Source: Methanomassiliicoccaceae archaeon UBA370
GTDB lineage: Archaea > Thermoplasmatota > Thermoplasmata > Methanomassiliicoccales > Methanomethylophilaceae
DNA length: 64,000 nt
Direction of reading: 5' to 3'
Assembly: GCA_002505345.1 (NCBI GenBank)
Contig: DAUY01000011.1
Span: forward strand, 1-64,000
How positions within the stretch are numbered: position 1 is the stretch's first letter; every line of letters begins with the position of its first letter. The notes beneath the pieces were generated by a model, which was not told where the DNA came from, searched no databases, and worked only from the letters and a program-made list of their open reading frames with translations. Of the stretch, positions 53,344 through 62,994 are shown piece after piece. The position numbers and the translations under genes were made by a program.

Positions 53344-54588
53344 ATGACAAACAAAGAATGCTCCGACAAAGGCGGTAGGAAGGGCAGAGACAAGGTCGTC
53401 CTTGCATACTCCGGAGGCCTGGACACGTCAGTGGCCATACGCTGGATCCAAGAGGAATACGACCTGGACGTCATCGCTGTATCGATCGACGTGGGGCAGC
53501 CTCCGAGCCAGGACGACATCATCGCTCGCGCGCTGAGGAACGGAGCCCTCAAGGCCGAGCTCATAGACGCCAAGGACGAATTCATAAACGAATATGCCTG
53601 GGCGGTATTGAAATCCAACGCGATGTACCAGGGCGTCTACCCTCTGAGCACCGCCGTAGCAAGGCCCCTGATGGTCAAAAAGCTGGTGGAAGTGGCCAAC
53701 AGAGAGGGGGCCAAATATATAGCTCACGGATGCACCGGAAAAGGCAACGACCAGGTCAGGTTCGACGTCGGCATCGTTTCGCTGAACCCGGACCTGAAGA
53801 TCATAGCCCCCATGAGGGACCACCCGACCACCAGGGAACAGGAGATCGAGTATGCCAGGGAGAAAGGCATCGAGATAATCGTGAAGAAGGAAAGCCCCTA
53901 CTCCCGCGACGAGAACCTTTGGGGCTCCTCTTGCGAATGCGGCGCCCTGGAAGACCCCTGGGCAGAGCCTCCTGCCGGCGTCTGGCAGAACACAGCCGAC
54001 CCGGAGAAGGCACCGGAAACCCCAGAATATGTCGAGATAGAGTTCGAGAAGGGAGTCCCGGTCGCACTGAACGGAAAAAAGATGAAGGGCGTGGAACTGG
54101 TGGAGGCTCTGGACAAGATCGCCGGCAGGAACGGCGTCGGAAGGATCGACCACGTGGAAGACAGGCTCATCGGAATCAAAAGCAGGGAGACCTATGAGTG
54201 CCCTGCCGCCGTTACCCTGATCACCGCCCACCGCTCGCTGGAAGGGCTTACCCTGCCCAGGGACACGATCGAGTTCAAGCGCACACTGGAACAGAAGATG
54301 TGCCAGATAATATACGACGGACTTTGGTTCGACACTCTCCGCGGAGCGGTCATGGCGTTCATAGACAAGACCCAGGAGACCGTCTGCGGCACTGTGAGGA
54401 TGAAGCTTTACAAGGGAAGCTGCACCGTCGTCGGAAGGAAATCAGACAACTCGCTTTACGACGTGGGTCTTTCCACGTACGCCGAGGGGGACACCTTCGA
54501 CCACAGGTCGGCGGTCGGCTTCATCTACTGCTGGGGCCTCCCTGGAAGGACTTCGGCCGGAGTGCGCAGGAAGAACTCGAAGAAGTGA
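53344..54588 (+). CDS. argG: argininosuccinate synthase
   Basis: 414 aa. Joins citrulline and aspartate with ATP. KVVLAYSGGLDTSVAIRWI is the PP-loop, followed by AHGCTGKGNDQVRF, SPYSRDENLWG and YDVGLSTYAEGDTFDH. Complete. Starts the rightward argGH pair; the argH ATG follows five bases after its stop. Confidence 0.97.
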   Translation: MTNKECSDKGGRKGRDKVVLAYSGGLDTSVAIRWIQEEYDLDVIAVSIDVGQPPSQDDIIARALRNGALKAELIDAKDEFINEYAWAVLKSNAMYQGVYPLSTAVARPLMVKKLVEVANREGAKYIAHGCTGKGNDQVRFDVGIVSLNPDLKIIAPMRDHPTTREQEIEYAREKGIEIIVKKESPYSRDENLWGSSCECGALEDPWAEPPAGVWQNTADPEKAPETPEYVEIEFEKGVPVALNGKKMKGVELVEALDKIAGRNGVGRIDHVEDRLIGIKSRETYECPAAVTLITAHRSLEGLTLPRDTIEFKRTLEQKMCQIIYDGLWFDTLRGAVMAFIDKTQETVCGTVRMKLYKGSCTVVGRKSDNSLYDVGLSTYAEGDTFDHRSAVGFIYCWGLPGRTSAGVRRKNSKK

Positions 54589-54593
54589 GAGAC

Positions 54594-56039
54594 ATGACAC
54601 AGCAGGCTCTATGGTCCGGCCGTTTCGAATCGGAAATGGATGATTCCACACTGAAGTTCACATCGTCGCTGGAAGTGGACGCGGCGTTGGGATATTACGA
54701 CGTCATGGGGTCTCTGGCTCATGTAAAAATGCTAAAAAAATGCAACATCATCCCGAAGGGCGACGCGGATGCTATCGCGGCAGGCCTCAAGAAGATAGCG
54801 GAAGAGATGGAGAGCGGAGAGTTCGAGATAGACGATTCCCTGGAAGACATACACACCTGCGTAGAGTTCAGGCTCACGGAGATCGTGGGCCCGGGCGGGG
54901 GGAAGCTCCACACGGGGAGGAGCCGCAACGACCAGGTCTCCACAGACTTCAGGATGTTCCTCAGGGATGCTGTGCTTGAGATCGTCGAGAAGATCGAGAG
55001 GCTCCGCATGGGTCTGATCGAGGTGGCAGAGAACAATACAGAGTCCATAATGCCAGGATTCACCCATATGCAGCACGCTCAACCTGTTACATTGGCACAT
55101 CATCTCATGGCTTATGTGTTCAAGTTCGGGCGCGACTCCGAAAGACTTATCGAAAGCTACGAAAGGATCAACGAGTGCCCGCTGGGCTCCGCCGCGTTGG
55201 CCGGTACCACCTTCCCCATAGACCGGAAGATGACAGCCGAGTCCCTGGGATTCAAAAAGCCGACAGAGAACTCCATGGACTCCGTCAGCGACAGGGACTT
55301 CGCAGCCGAGATAGTATTCTGCTCCGCATTGCTGGCGGACCACCTGTCCTCGCTCTCCGAAGAGCTGGTCCTCTGGTCGTCCCAGGAGTTCGGATTCATC
55401 GAGATGGACGACCGCTACTCCACAGGCTCCTCCATCATGCCCCAGAAGAAGAACCCGGACATCGCCGAGCTCATCAGGGGACGTTCCGGGTCAGCGGTAG
55501 GGCACCTGGTTTCCGTACTTACGATGCTGAAGGGGCTTCCTCTCACGTACAACAGGGATATGCAGGAGGACAAGAGGCCGGTCATCGACTCCCTGCAGTC
55601 CGCAGCCGACTGCGTGGACATGATGTACAAGATGGTCACCACCATGAAGGTGGACACGAAGAGGATGGAAGAGGCCGTGGGAAAGGGCCAGATAAACGCA
55701 ACCGACCTCGCCGACTACCTTGTGACCAAAGGCGTTCCTTTCAGGGAGGCCCACGGGATAGTGGGGGCCGCGGTCAGGCACTGCATCTCCGAGGGGCTCA
55801 GGCTCGAGGGGGTCCCGTTGGCAGACCTCAAGAAGTTCAGCGACAGGATAGGGGAAGACGTCTATGACGTGATATCGATCAGGCGGTGCGTCGAACGCAG
55901 GAGCTCTTACGGGGGAACCTCTCCCTCGTCCGTCGCCGTGCAGATAGAGAAAGCCAGGTCGTCTGTCGAAGACAGGATGAACTTCGTTACGTGCGAATCG
56001 CAGGTTTACGAGAAATGCTGGAGCAGGCTCCTGGGATGA
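54594..56039 (+). CDS. argH: argininosuccinate lyase
   Basis: 481 aa, fumarase/aspartase superfamily. ALWSGRFE at the start, GKLHTGRSRNDQVSTDFRM, GFTHMQHAQPVTLAHHL with the catalytic His, and the signature loop GSSIMPQKKNPDIAELIRG. Releases arginine and fumarate. The ATG at 54594 was chosen since family members begin just before LWSGRF. Its TGA abuts the stop of the convergent 56040 gene with no spacer. Confidence 0.97.
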   Translation: MTQQALWSGRFESEMDDSTLKFTSSLEVDAALGYYDVMGSLAHVKMLKKCNIIPKGDADAIAAGLKKIAEEMESGEFEIDDSLEDIHTCVEFRLTEIVGPGGGKLHTGRSRNDQVSTDFRMFLRDAVLEIVEKIERLRMGLIEVAENNTESIMPGFTHMQHAQPVTLAHHLMAYVFKFGRDSERLIESYERINECPLGSAALAGTTFPIDRKMTAESLGFKKPTENSMDSVSDRDFAAEIVFCSALLADHLSSLSEELVLWSSQEFGFIEMDDRYSTGSSIMPQKKNPDIAELIRGRSGSAVGHLVSVLTMLKGLPLTYNRDMQEDKRPVIDSLQSAADCVDMMYKMVTTMKVDTKRMEEAVGKGQINATDLADYLVTKGVPFREAHGIVGAAVRHCISEGLRLEGVPLADLKKFSDRIGEDVYDVISIRRCVERRSSYGGTSPSSVAVQIEKARSSVEDRMNFVTCESQVYEKCWSRLLG

Positions 56040-56405
56040 TCACTCGAACTCTATGCGGTCGTTCTTCTTGACGTCGAACTTAACGCCGGCGGAAGACAGC
56101 ATCTCCGATACCCTGTCCGAAATCGAGGCCAAGTCTGTGGCCTTGCTGTAACTTTTCAGATAGAACTCTTTGCTGCCGATGGGGAACACGAGCCTGACCT
56201 TTCCTTTCCGGTTGTAACCCTCAGGCTTCCTGTTGTTCTTGAGGTCTGAAGTGTTCTCTTCGATGTACATCTGCATTATCTCCTCCTCTTCCGGTATCTG
56301 GCCTATCTCCTCGAGCAACATTCCGAGGATGTCCGGGAACACGGGTGCGAGGTCCTTGTAATCGGATTTTCCTTTGAGGACAAAATGCGTGCTGTAGACT
56401 TTCAC
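56040..56405 (-). CDS. hypothetical small acidic-basic protein
   Basis: 121 aa, soluble, highly charged, not recognised. Starts MKVYSTHFVLKGKSDYKDL; the middle has an acidic stretch EEEEIMQMYIEE and then a basic segment. No catalytic motif or membrane helix. Convergent with argH (stop codons adjacent) and divergent from thiDN. Confidence 0.6.
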   Translation of the reverse strand: MKVYSTHFVLKGKSDYKDLAPVFPDILGMLLEEIGQIPEEEEIMQMYIEENTSDLKNNRKPEGYNRKGKVRLVFPIGSKEFYLKSYSKATDLASISDRVSEMLSSAGVKFDVKKNDRIEFE

Positions 56406-56499
56406 GCCACCTAATCCTGGTCGGTTTATTAATCACTTTTGACGCTCTCCTAAAAAGGAATTCGCATTTCTTTAATACACCGTAAACATATCCAGCAGC

Positions 56500-57789
56500 G
56501 TGAAGGTTGCTTTGACGATCGCGGGCTCCGACTCTGTCGGCGGAGCGGGCATCCAGGCCGACGTAAAGGCCATGGGCTCGTTGGATGTGCATGCAGTATG
56601 CGTCGTCACGGCAGTAACCGCCCAGAACACCTGCGAGGTAGCAGAGATATTTCCCGTCCCGGAGGAAATCGTTGAGGCTCAGTTCCGTTCCGTCGTCAGA
56701 GACTGCAAGATCAGCGCCGTGAAGACGGGCATGCTCTACAGCGCTGAGACGGCAAAGCTTGTAGCGGAGCTTCTGGAGGAACATGAGGTCCCGCTGATAA
56801 TCGATCCCGTGCTTACAGCCGGGGTGGGAGGATCTCTCGCCGAGAACGGGCTCGCCGAATCCATACGCAAAAATCTCATGCCGCTTTGCGAGCTCATCAC
56901 GCCCAACAAATACGAAGCAGAAACGCTCTCCGGCATAGTGATCAACAACGAATACGACGCAACCCTGGCCTGCGAGCTCATAGGGAAAGAGGGATCTTCG
57001 GTCTACCTCAAAGGGGGGCATATGGACACCAAGAAGGTCGTGGACTACCTATATCTCAATTCTCAGATCAAGAAATTCGAATACCCGCGTCTTAACAAAT
57101 CCGGCCACGGCAGCGGATGCACGCTTTCTTCGTTCATCACGGCCAACTGCGCCAAGGGGATGAATATCGCATCTTCGGTCATGAAGTCCCGGGAGCTCAT
57201 ACAGAAATCCATAGAGACCCAATACGCGATAGGAAAGGGCGACGACGTGGTCAACCCCATTGTTAGAATCGATGCGGGCCTACCCTCAAGAGAAGTGGTC
57301 GACGAGCTGGAGGCCGTCGCCTCCAGGATCCTGGAGGTCCTGCCTTCCGATTTAGTGCCCAAGGACGGGATAAACATAGCCTACACCGCACCGGGTGCGG
57401 ATGAACCGGGCGATGTGGCCGCAATAATGGGACGTATCACCTTATCGAACGGTAAGCTCAAGAAAAACGGCCCCGTCAAATTCGGAACGGCCGAGCAGCT
57501 TGGGTACATACTGCTGAGCATGATAAAATTCGACCCGGAAACAAGGTCCGCCATGAACCTGAAATACAGCAGCGACACGGCTGACATCATGGAGGAGCTG
57601 GGTTTCACTGTGGGCAAGTTCGACCGCAGGTCGAACAAGTCCGTCGACTCGCTTGTGGGCGACGTTGTGAAAAAGGCAGGGAAGGTCCCCGATGCGATAA
57701 TCGACACCGACGCGAAAAAGGAACGCCTGATCAGGGTGTTCGGAAAAAGTCCAAGAGACGTTATCGGCAAGGTCGAATCAATCTTCTGA
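56500..57789 (+). CDS. thiDN: bifunctional HMP/HMP-P kinase and thiamine-phosphate synthase (ThiD-ThiN)
   Basis: 429 aa. Residues 1-260 are ThiD, a ribokinase-fold kinase of hydroxymethylpyrimidine: LTIAGSDSVGGAGIQADVKA, DPVLTAGVGG, TPNKYEAETLSG and the anion hole HGSGCTLSS. Residues 270-429 are ThiN, the archaeal thiamine-phosphate synthase domain: GINIAYTAPGADEPGDVAAI and GRITLSNGKLK, then APDAIID-like VPDAIIDTD. GTG start. The presence of ThiN together with ThiE (60767) duplicates this step. Confidence 0.92.
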   Translation: MKVALTIAGSDSVGGAGIQADVKAMGSLDVHAVCVVTAVTAQNTCEVAEIFPVPEEIVEAQFRSVVRDCKISAVKTGMLYSAETAKLVAELLEEHEVPLIIDPVLTAGVGGSLAENGLAESIRKNLMPLCELITPNKYEAETLSGIVINNEYDATLACELIGKEGSSVYLKGGHMDTKKVVDYLYLNSQIKKFEYPRLNKSGHGSGCTLSSFITANCAKGMNIASSVMKSRELIQKSIETQYAIGKGDDVVNPIVRIDAGLPSREVVDELEAVASRILEVLPSDLVPKDGINIAYTAPGADEPGDVAAIMGRITLSNGKLKKNGPVKFGTAEQLGYILLSMIKFDPETRSAMNLKYSSDTADIMEELGFTVGKFDRRSNKSVDSLVGDVVKKAGKVPDAIIDTDAKKERLIRVFGKSPRDVIGKVESIF

Positions 57790-57815
57790 GACCGTTTTTA
57801 AGAGGTTTATGACTC

Positions 57816-58703
57816 TTAAGAGATCGACTTTATCTTGATGACGAAGTAAAGTGTCTCCCCTGCCGAAGGGTCGGTAGTTATCGTGAAGACGGACCCGTCA
57901 TCGCTCTGAACGTAGAACTTCTCGGACCCCAGGTCGACCCATACCGTCTTGTAAGGCTGGCCGTCGATCCCTTCGATGACGATGTCGCATACGATGTTTT
58001 CACCGACGGCTGTAACATTGAGCTTCGCAGTTCCGTAGTCGTTAAGCTCGTTGGATGCGAGTTCATATGTCTCGCCAGATACGGGCCTGTTGGTTATGCT
58101 CACCGCGTTCCTGTCGTCGGAATAGACGGCAGTGGCCTCCCATCCGTAGATCGTAGTGAACTCCACGATGGTGCCGGACTCGACGGTTAAGTCGTAAAGG
58201 TCAGTGAACATGTCCTGAGACATGTACTGCACGGCGGCCACCGTAAACTGTTCGCCCCTTGTCGTGCTCTTCGAAGCGTATCCGCTCTCAGAAGGTATGG
58301 TCACCTTGACGGTGTCTCCCACCTTGTGGCCGATCAGGGCATTCTCGAACATGGAGAGGGCCCCGCCGCTCCCGGGGGTCACCGTATAAGCGGAGAACGT
58401 GGTCTTGCTGAAGTCGCCTTTGATCGGATAGTTCTCGGAATGGGACTTCACATTGGTGTCGAATATCAACGCCCCTTCTTCGTCGTAGTAGGCGTAAAGG
58501 GACCCGGTGTAGTCCACGGTGACCGTGGAGCCGGGCTCCACCGTTGCCTTGTCGGAGCCCGAGATGTAATTGTCGTTGACGAACACGCCGATCACGGCGA
58601 CTGCCGCCAGAAGGAAAATGACTGCGCTTATGGCCATTATCGGCTCTATTTCCCTCTTCATTTTCTGCTCCGATGACATGTCGGAGTGACGAATGGAACT
58701 CAT
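57816..58703 (-). CDS. membrane-anchored FKBP-type peptidyl-prolyl isomerase-like protein
   Basis: 295 aa. One N-terminal helix (PIMAISAVIFLLAAVAVIGV) then an extracellular domain. The FKBP core is visible: GSTVTVDYTGSLYAYYDEEG, FDTNVKSHSENY, then FENALIGHKVGDTVKVTIP, where FKBPs have a flap-inserted IPP... GYG motif. Probably folds secreted proteins. The stop lies within the inverted repeat TTAAGAG-N8-CTCTTAA (57798-57819), which may terminate both this and thiDN. Confidence 0.82.
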   Translation of the reverse strand: MSSIRHSDMSSEQKMKREIEPIMAISAVIFLLAAVAVIGVFVNDNYISGSDKATVEPGSTVTVDYTGSLYAYYDEEGALIFDTNVKSHSENYPIKGDFSKTTFSAYTVTPGSGGALSMFENALIGHKVGDTVKVTIPSESGYASKSTTRGEQFTVAAVQYMSQDMFTDLYDLTVESGTIVEFTTIYGWEATAVYSDDRNAVSITNRPVSGETYELASNELNDYGTAKLNVTAVGENIVCDIVIEGIDGQPYKTVWVDLGSEKFYVQSDDGSVFTITTDPSAGETLYFVIKIKSIS

Positions 58704-58815
58704 TTATTAAAGGTAGCGTAGGCGCGCGCTCAAACGTTTTTAATACATCCCCCCTCATCCACAGACACGGGCGCCGCCCTTTCTGTGGGGACGGGGCCGA
58801 TAAGGACATGGTCTC

Positions 58816-60654
58816 ATGAGAGCACTGTATATTCACGCGGACTCGATGGAGTTCGAAGCTAAGGAGAAGACCAAGGTCGCCGAGGAGATACCCGACAACC
58901 TTCACAACGGCAGGATGGAAGAGGTACTCGTTGCGTTCATAACCGTAGAGAGCAGCGACGAGGACGCCCTTCAGGACGTGGCCGCTGAGGCCTCGAAGGA
59001 CATCCTCGCCACCAAGGAGAAGGTCGGAGCAGAGCGCATCATGCTCTATCCGTACGCCCACCTGAGCAAAGACCTGGCAAAGCCCAAGGCCAGCATCCAG
59101 CTTCTTGACATGGTCGAGAAGATGGTCGCCGCCGACGGGACCGAGGTTGTCAGGGCGCCGTTCGGATGGTACAAATCCTTCGACGTCAAATGCAAAGGCC
59201 ACCCGCTGTCGGAGCTCTCCAGGGACTTCACCGGGAAGGCCGCAAAGAAATCCGCTCCCAAGGGAAAGGACGCATACTTCGTGCTCACCCCCGATGGAGA
59301 GGAGGTCCGCATCGAGGATTACAAATCGACATCCGAATGCATGAGGTACATGATAGACAAGGAGGCCCTCGGAAAAGAGGCGCCCGCGGTCAAGGAGCCC
59401 GACTACCTCAGGCTCTGCAAGAAGTTCGGGATACAGTGGGAGTCCATGTCCGATGCGGGCCACATGTGCCTTGCGCCACACGGCGCGATGATGTTCGACC
59501 TGATCTCCGACTATGCGACCCAGATCGTGAACGGTTCCGGATTCAGCGTCTACAACGTCAAAGGTACCAACATGTTCTCCCTGGACGAACCGGCCGTGAA
59601 AGAGCATGCCGACCTGTTCGGCGACAGACTTTACACCGTCGACACCGGGAAGAAGAAATTCGTCCTCAGATACGCCGCCTGCCACCAGCAGTTCGCGATG
59701 ATCCGTAACTGGAACATCAGCTACAGGAACATGCCCTTCGGGGCCTTCGAAGTGGCCGACTCATACAGGATGGAGCAATCGGGGGAGACCATGCTTTGCT
59801 TCAGGACCAGAAGGCTCAACATGCCCGACTTCCACGTCATGTGCAGGACGGTCCCGGAAGCTCAGGACAGCTTCCGTTTCCTGGACGGCAAGATATACGA
59901 CGAGATAGAGGCGATCGGGAGGGAGTACGAGATGCTCGTCAACTTCTCTTCCATGCAGGCCTACAGGAACAACAAGGACCTCATCCTCAAGCTGTGCAAC
60001 GACCACGGCAGGGACGCCCTGATACACATCTACCCCGAGGGAATAAACTACTACTGGACCGTGAACATCGAATACCACATGCTGGACCAGATGAAGAGGC
60101 CCAGAGAGATCGGTACCGTCCAGATCGACGTAGGCAACGCTCAGAGGTTCGGGATCACGTACTCGGACGAGAACGGAGAGAAGCAATATCCCGTGATACT
60201 CCACTGCGCCGTCATAGGCTCGATAGAGAGATGGATGTACACCCTGCTGGACACCGCCGTCGCCCTGGAGAAGACCGGCATCCCGGGATATCTCCCGGTA
60301 TGGATCGCCCCCGAGCAGGTGAGGCTCATGGCGAAGAACGAGGAATGCGTCGCAGAGACCCTGAAGGCGGCCGAGGCCATCCGCTCCGCCGGCATACGCG
60401 TCTCCGTGGACGATACCGACGCAACGGTCGGAAAGAAGGTCCGCCTTTCCAAGCAGGACTGGTGCTCCTATGCCGCGGTGATCGGAGAGAAAGAGATCGA
60501 GTCCGGGCAGTTGAAGGTTTACGTGAGGTCGGAGAACAGGGACGTCGACATGACGACCGAAGAGCTGGTCTCCCGCATAAAGGCCGAGACCGCCGGAATG
60601 CCCGTCCGCGACATGTACATGCCGTCGGAGCTCAGCAAGCGCTGCGGATTCTAA
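58816..60654 (+). CDS. thrS: threonyl-tRNA synthetase, archaeal type
   Basis: 612 aa. Residues 1-140 are the archaeal D-aminoacyl-deacylase-like editing domain (MRALYIHADSMEFEAKEKTK), replacing the bacterial one. Class II core: HMCLAPHGAMMF, motif 2 RNMPFGAFEVADSYRMEQSG then CFRTRRLNMPDFH, and motif 3 in HCAVIGSIERWMYTLLD. C-terminal anticodon domain from about 480 (GYLPVWIAPEQV). The tail ends before a strong terminator hairpin. Confidence 0.97.
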   Translation: MRALYIHADSMEFEAKEKTKVAEEIPDNLHNGRMEEVLVAFITVESSDEDALQDVAAEASKDILATKEKVGAERIMLYPYAHLSKDLAKPKASIQLLDMVEKMVAADGTEVVRAPFGWYKSFDVKCKGHPLSELSRDFTGKAAKKSAPKGKDAYFVLTPDGEEVRIEDYKSTSECMRYMIDKEALGKEAPAVKEPDYLRLCKKFGIQWESMSDAGHMCLAPHGAMMFDLISDYATQIVNGSGFSVYNVKGTNMFSLDEPAVKEHADLFGDRLYTVDTGKKKFVLRYAACHQQFAMIRNWNISYRNMPFGAFEVADSYRMEQSGETMLCFRTRRLNMPDFHVMCRTVPEAQDSFRFLDGKIYDEIEAIGREYEMLVNFSSMQAYRNNKDLILKLCNDHGRDALIHIYPEGINYYWTVNIEYHMLDQMKRPREIGTVQIDVGNAQRFGITYSDENGEKQYPVILHCAVIGSIERWMYTLLDTAVALEKTGIPGYLPVWIAPEQVRLMAKNEECVAETLKAAEAIRSAGIRVSVDDTDATVGKKVRLSKQDWCSYAAVIGEKEIESGQLKVYVRSENRDVDMTTEELVSRIKAETAGMPVRDMYMPSELSKRCGF

Positions 60655-60659
60655 ACCAT

Positions 60660-60691
60660 GAAGCGGGCACTGCCCGCTTCGACTCTTTTTT
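60660..60691 (+). terminator. rho-independent-like terminator of thrS
   Basis: GAAGCGGGC-ACT-GCCCGCTTC, a perfect 9-bp stem with a 3-base loop, followed by GACTCTTTTTTAT. It lies directly after the thrS stop. Archaeal termination mainly uses the T-run, which is present. Confidence 0.8.
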
Positions 60692-60766
60692 ATCGTTCAT
60701 CGGCCGTGGGACGCGGCCCTCCGGCTCCTGCGATGGACTTATACTTCCGACTCCCATCAGGCCGTC

Positions 60767-61408
60767 ATGATCGATCTGTATGTCGTGACCGATTCTTCGC
60801 TTTCGAGAGGAAGGACCGACGCCGAGGTTGCCAGGCTTGCGTACGAGGGCGGTGCCGAAACGGTTCAGCTCAGGATGAAAGGGGTCGACGGGCGCGCTAT
60901 GCTCTCACAGGCGAAGGAGATAAGGAAGGTCGCTTACGAAATGGGCAGATTCTTCATTGTGAATGACAGGGTTGACATTGCCTTGGCCTCGGGCGCCGAC
61001 GGCGTCCATCTGGGCCAGGACGATATGCCCCTTGACGATGCGAGACGCCTGATGGGCGATGATGCGCTCATCGGAATTTCCGTTTCGAACGTCCGCGAAG
61101 CGACGGAGGCGTACGAAGGCGGGGCGGACTATCTGGGGATAGGGCCCGTATTCACAACTTCGACGAAACCGGATGCGGGAACAGCCGTAGGGCTCGACGC
61201 GATAATGAACATAAGGAGAGAGATCCCAGAGATCCCGTTGGTTGCCATCGGCGGTATAAACCGGGGCAACATAAAGGACGTCATGCTCGCCGGAGCCGAC
61301 GCGGCGGCCGTTGTCTCGGCGGTCGTGGCGCAGGACGACGTAAGGGAGGCCGCCCACGACCTCAGGGACATGATATTGAAGGCCCGGCCCCACATCCCCC
61401 GTCGGTGA
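60767..61408 (+). CDS. thiE: thiamine-phosphate synthase
   Basis: 213 aa TIM barrel. ETVQLRMKGVDGRAM, FFIVNDRVDIALASGADGVH, LGQDDMPLDDARRLMG, DYLGIGPVFTTSTKPDAG and AIGGINRGN are characteristic. Joins HMP-pyrophosphate and the thiazole phosphate. A second enzyme for this step, ThiN, is fused to ThiD at 56500. Start of the thiE-thiS-thiF-thiG-thiH run. Confidence 0.95.
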   Translation: MIDLYVVTDSSLSRGRTDAEVARLAYEGGAETVQLRMKGVDGRAMLSQAKEIRKVAYEMGRFFIVNDRVDIALASGADGVHLGQDDMPLDDARRLMGDDALIGISVSNVREATEAYEGGADYLGIGPVFTTSTKPDAGTAVGLDAIMNIRREIPEIPLVAIGGINRGNIKDVMLAGADAAAVVSAVVAQDDVREAAHDLRDMILKARPHIPRR

Positions 61409-61467
61409 AATCCGTCGGACAAAGATATTGTAAGCCATCAGGTCATACGGCAACCGGAGGATTTCCA

Positions 61468-61662
61468 ATGAAAGCTAACGGAAAGGAGATGGAGGTCCGG
61501 GAGGGGACGACGTTACATGAATTCCTCGTCTCCGCCGGATACGACACGTCCAGGGTCGCGGTCGAACTGAACGGGTCCGTTTCTCCGAGAAATACTTACA
61601 AGAACATCGTACTGAAAGATACGGATTCGATGGAGATAGTCAGCTTCGTCGGGGGCGGATGA
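61468..61662 (+). CDS. thiS: sulfur carrier protein ThiS
   Basis: 64 aa ubiquitin-like carrier. KEMEVREGTTLHEFLVSAGY, VAVELNGSVSPR and the C-terminal SFVGGG with the diglycine that is adenylated and thiocarboxylated. ATG at 61468 with GGAGG ahead. Two bases before thiF. Confidence 0.93.
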   Translation: MKANGKEMEVREGTTLHEFLVSAGYDTSRVAVELNGSVSPRNTYKNIVLKDTDSMEIVSFVGGG

Positions 61663-61663
61663 A

Positions 61664-62227
61664 TTGCCTTTGAGAGTTGGGATCGCCGGCCTCGGCGGTT
61701 TAGGGTCCAACGTGGCTGTCATGCTGGTGAGATCCGGTTTCAGAGACCTGGTGCTTGCCGATTTTGACAGGGTGGAAGAGTCCAACCTCAACCGTCAGGC
61801 GTACTTCAGGAGGCATCTCGGCATGAAGAAGACCGATGCCTGCGTTGAAATACTGAAGATGATCGACCCGGAGGCCGAGCCGGAAGCCCACGACGTACGC
61901 CTCGATGAGGAAAACATAGCCGGAGTGTTCGAGGGATGCAAGATAGTCTGCGAGGCGCTCGACACCGCAGATGCCAAGGCCATGCTTGTCAACACGGTGC
62001 TCACGAAGATGCCTGGCACATATTTGGTTTCAGGCTCAGGGATCTCCGGTTGGGACTCCCCGGACGGAATAAGGACAAAACACGTGTTCGAAAAGCTTTA
62101 CGTTTGCGGCGACGGCACATCCGACACCGGCGACATGCATGCGCCCAGAGTTGCCGTATGCGCCGGACACCAGGCAAACTTAATTCTGAGATTGATATAC
62201 GGAATGGAAGATGAAAAAATTGAATGA
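61664..62227 (+). CDS. thiF: ThiS adenylyltransferase ThiF
   Basis: 187 aa E1-like enzyme that adenylates ThiS. VGIAGLGGLGSNVAVMLVRS is the nucleotide loop, then DFDRVEESNLNRQAYFRRHL with the conserved Arg. Shorter than bacterial ThiF (about 250 aa): the C-terminal zinc CxxC is absent. TTG start at 61664 immediately after the ThiS stop; a second TTG at 61670 is possible. Overlaps thiG by 17 bases. Confidence 0.92.
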   Translation: MPLRVGIAGLGGLGSNVAVMLVRSGFRDLVLADFDRVEESNLNRQAYFRRHLGMKKTDACVEILKMIDPEAEPEAHDVRLDEENIAGVFEGCKIVCEALDTADAKAMLVNTVLTKMPGTYLVSGSGISGWDSPDGIRTKHVFEKLYVCGDGTSDTGDMHAPRVAVCAGHQANLILRLIYGMEDEKIE

Positions 62228-62993
62228 AGACCTGCTTGACATCGGAGGGAGGAAGTTCCGGTCCAGATTCATCCTTGGATCGGGAAAGTTCAGCCTCGAC
62301 ATGACACGGACGGTGATAGAGAACGGGGGCGTCGAGATGGCGACCCTCGCGGTAAGGAGAGCGAACGCCGGAGGGATGGAGAACATACTGGACTACATGC
62401 CGCGGGGAGTGACGCTTCTGCCCAATACTTCCGGGGCCAGGAACGCCGACGAGGCTGTGCGCATTGCGGAGCTGGCAAGGGAGCTGGGATGCGGGGATTT
62501 CGTCAAGGTCGAGATAATCCGCGATTCGAAATACCTCCTGCCGGACAACACGGAGACGGTAAAAGCAGTGGGGCTGCTCAAGGCAAGGGACTTCATCGTC
62601 ATGCCTTACATGATGCCGGACCTGTCGGCGGCAAGGGACATGGAGAATGCTGGTGCGGACGCCATAATGCCCCTGGGGGCCCCCATCGGAAGCAACAAGG
62701 GCCTTCTGACGAGAGATTTCATAAAGATACTGGTGGAAGAGATAGACCTCCCCATAATAGTGGACGCAGGGATCGGCAGGCCGTCACAGGCCTGCGAGGC
62801 CATGGAGATCGGGGCCGCCGCCATAATGGCGAACACCGCCATAGCCACCTCCAAAGACCCGGCGGCCATGTCCAGGGCGTTCAAGATGGCCATCGAGGCC
62901 GGTCGCCTGGCATATCTTTCCGGTCCGGGAAGGGTCCTTGAACACAGAGCCGAGGCCTCCAGTCCTCTGACCGGTTTCCTCGAGGACAGATGA
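62211..62993 (+). CDS. thiG: thiazole synthase
   Basis: 260 aa. GGRKFRSRFILGSGKFSLDM at the start, NTSGARNADEAVRIA, the Schiff-base Lys in FVKVEIIRDSKYLLPDN, PYMMPDL, APIGSNKGL and VDAGIGRPSQACEAMEIG. Combines the dehydroglycine from ThiH, ThiS-thiocarboxylate and deoxyxylulose phosphate into the thiazole. Confidence 0.96.
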   Translation: MKKLNEDLLDIGGRKFRSRFILGSGKFSLDMTRTVIENGGVEMATLAVRRANAGGMENILDYMPRGVTLLPNTSGARNADEAVRIAELARELGCGDFVKVEIIRDSKYLLPDNTETVKAVGLLKARDFIVMPYMMPDLSAARDMENAGADAIMPLGAPIGSNKGLLTRDFIKILVEEIDLPIIVDAGIGRPSQACEAMEIGAAAIMANTAIATSKDPAAMSRAFKMAIEAGRLAYLSGPGRVLEHRAEASSPLTGFLEDR

Positions 62994-62994
62994 G

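Noticed and set aside
56406..56499. TPP riboswitch upstream of thiDN
   Set aside because: The conserved CTGAGA and ACCTGA boxes are absent here and also absent before thiE.
58288..59685. 465-residue minus-strand frame across the thrS start
   Set aside because: It crosses the antisense of thrS and part of the FKBP gene in the wrong frame; a shadow.
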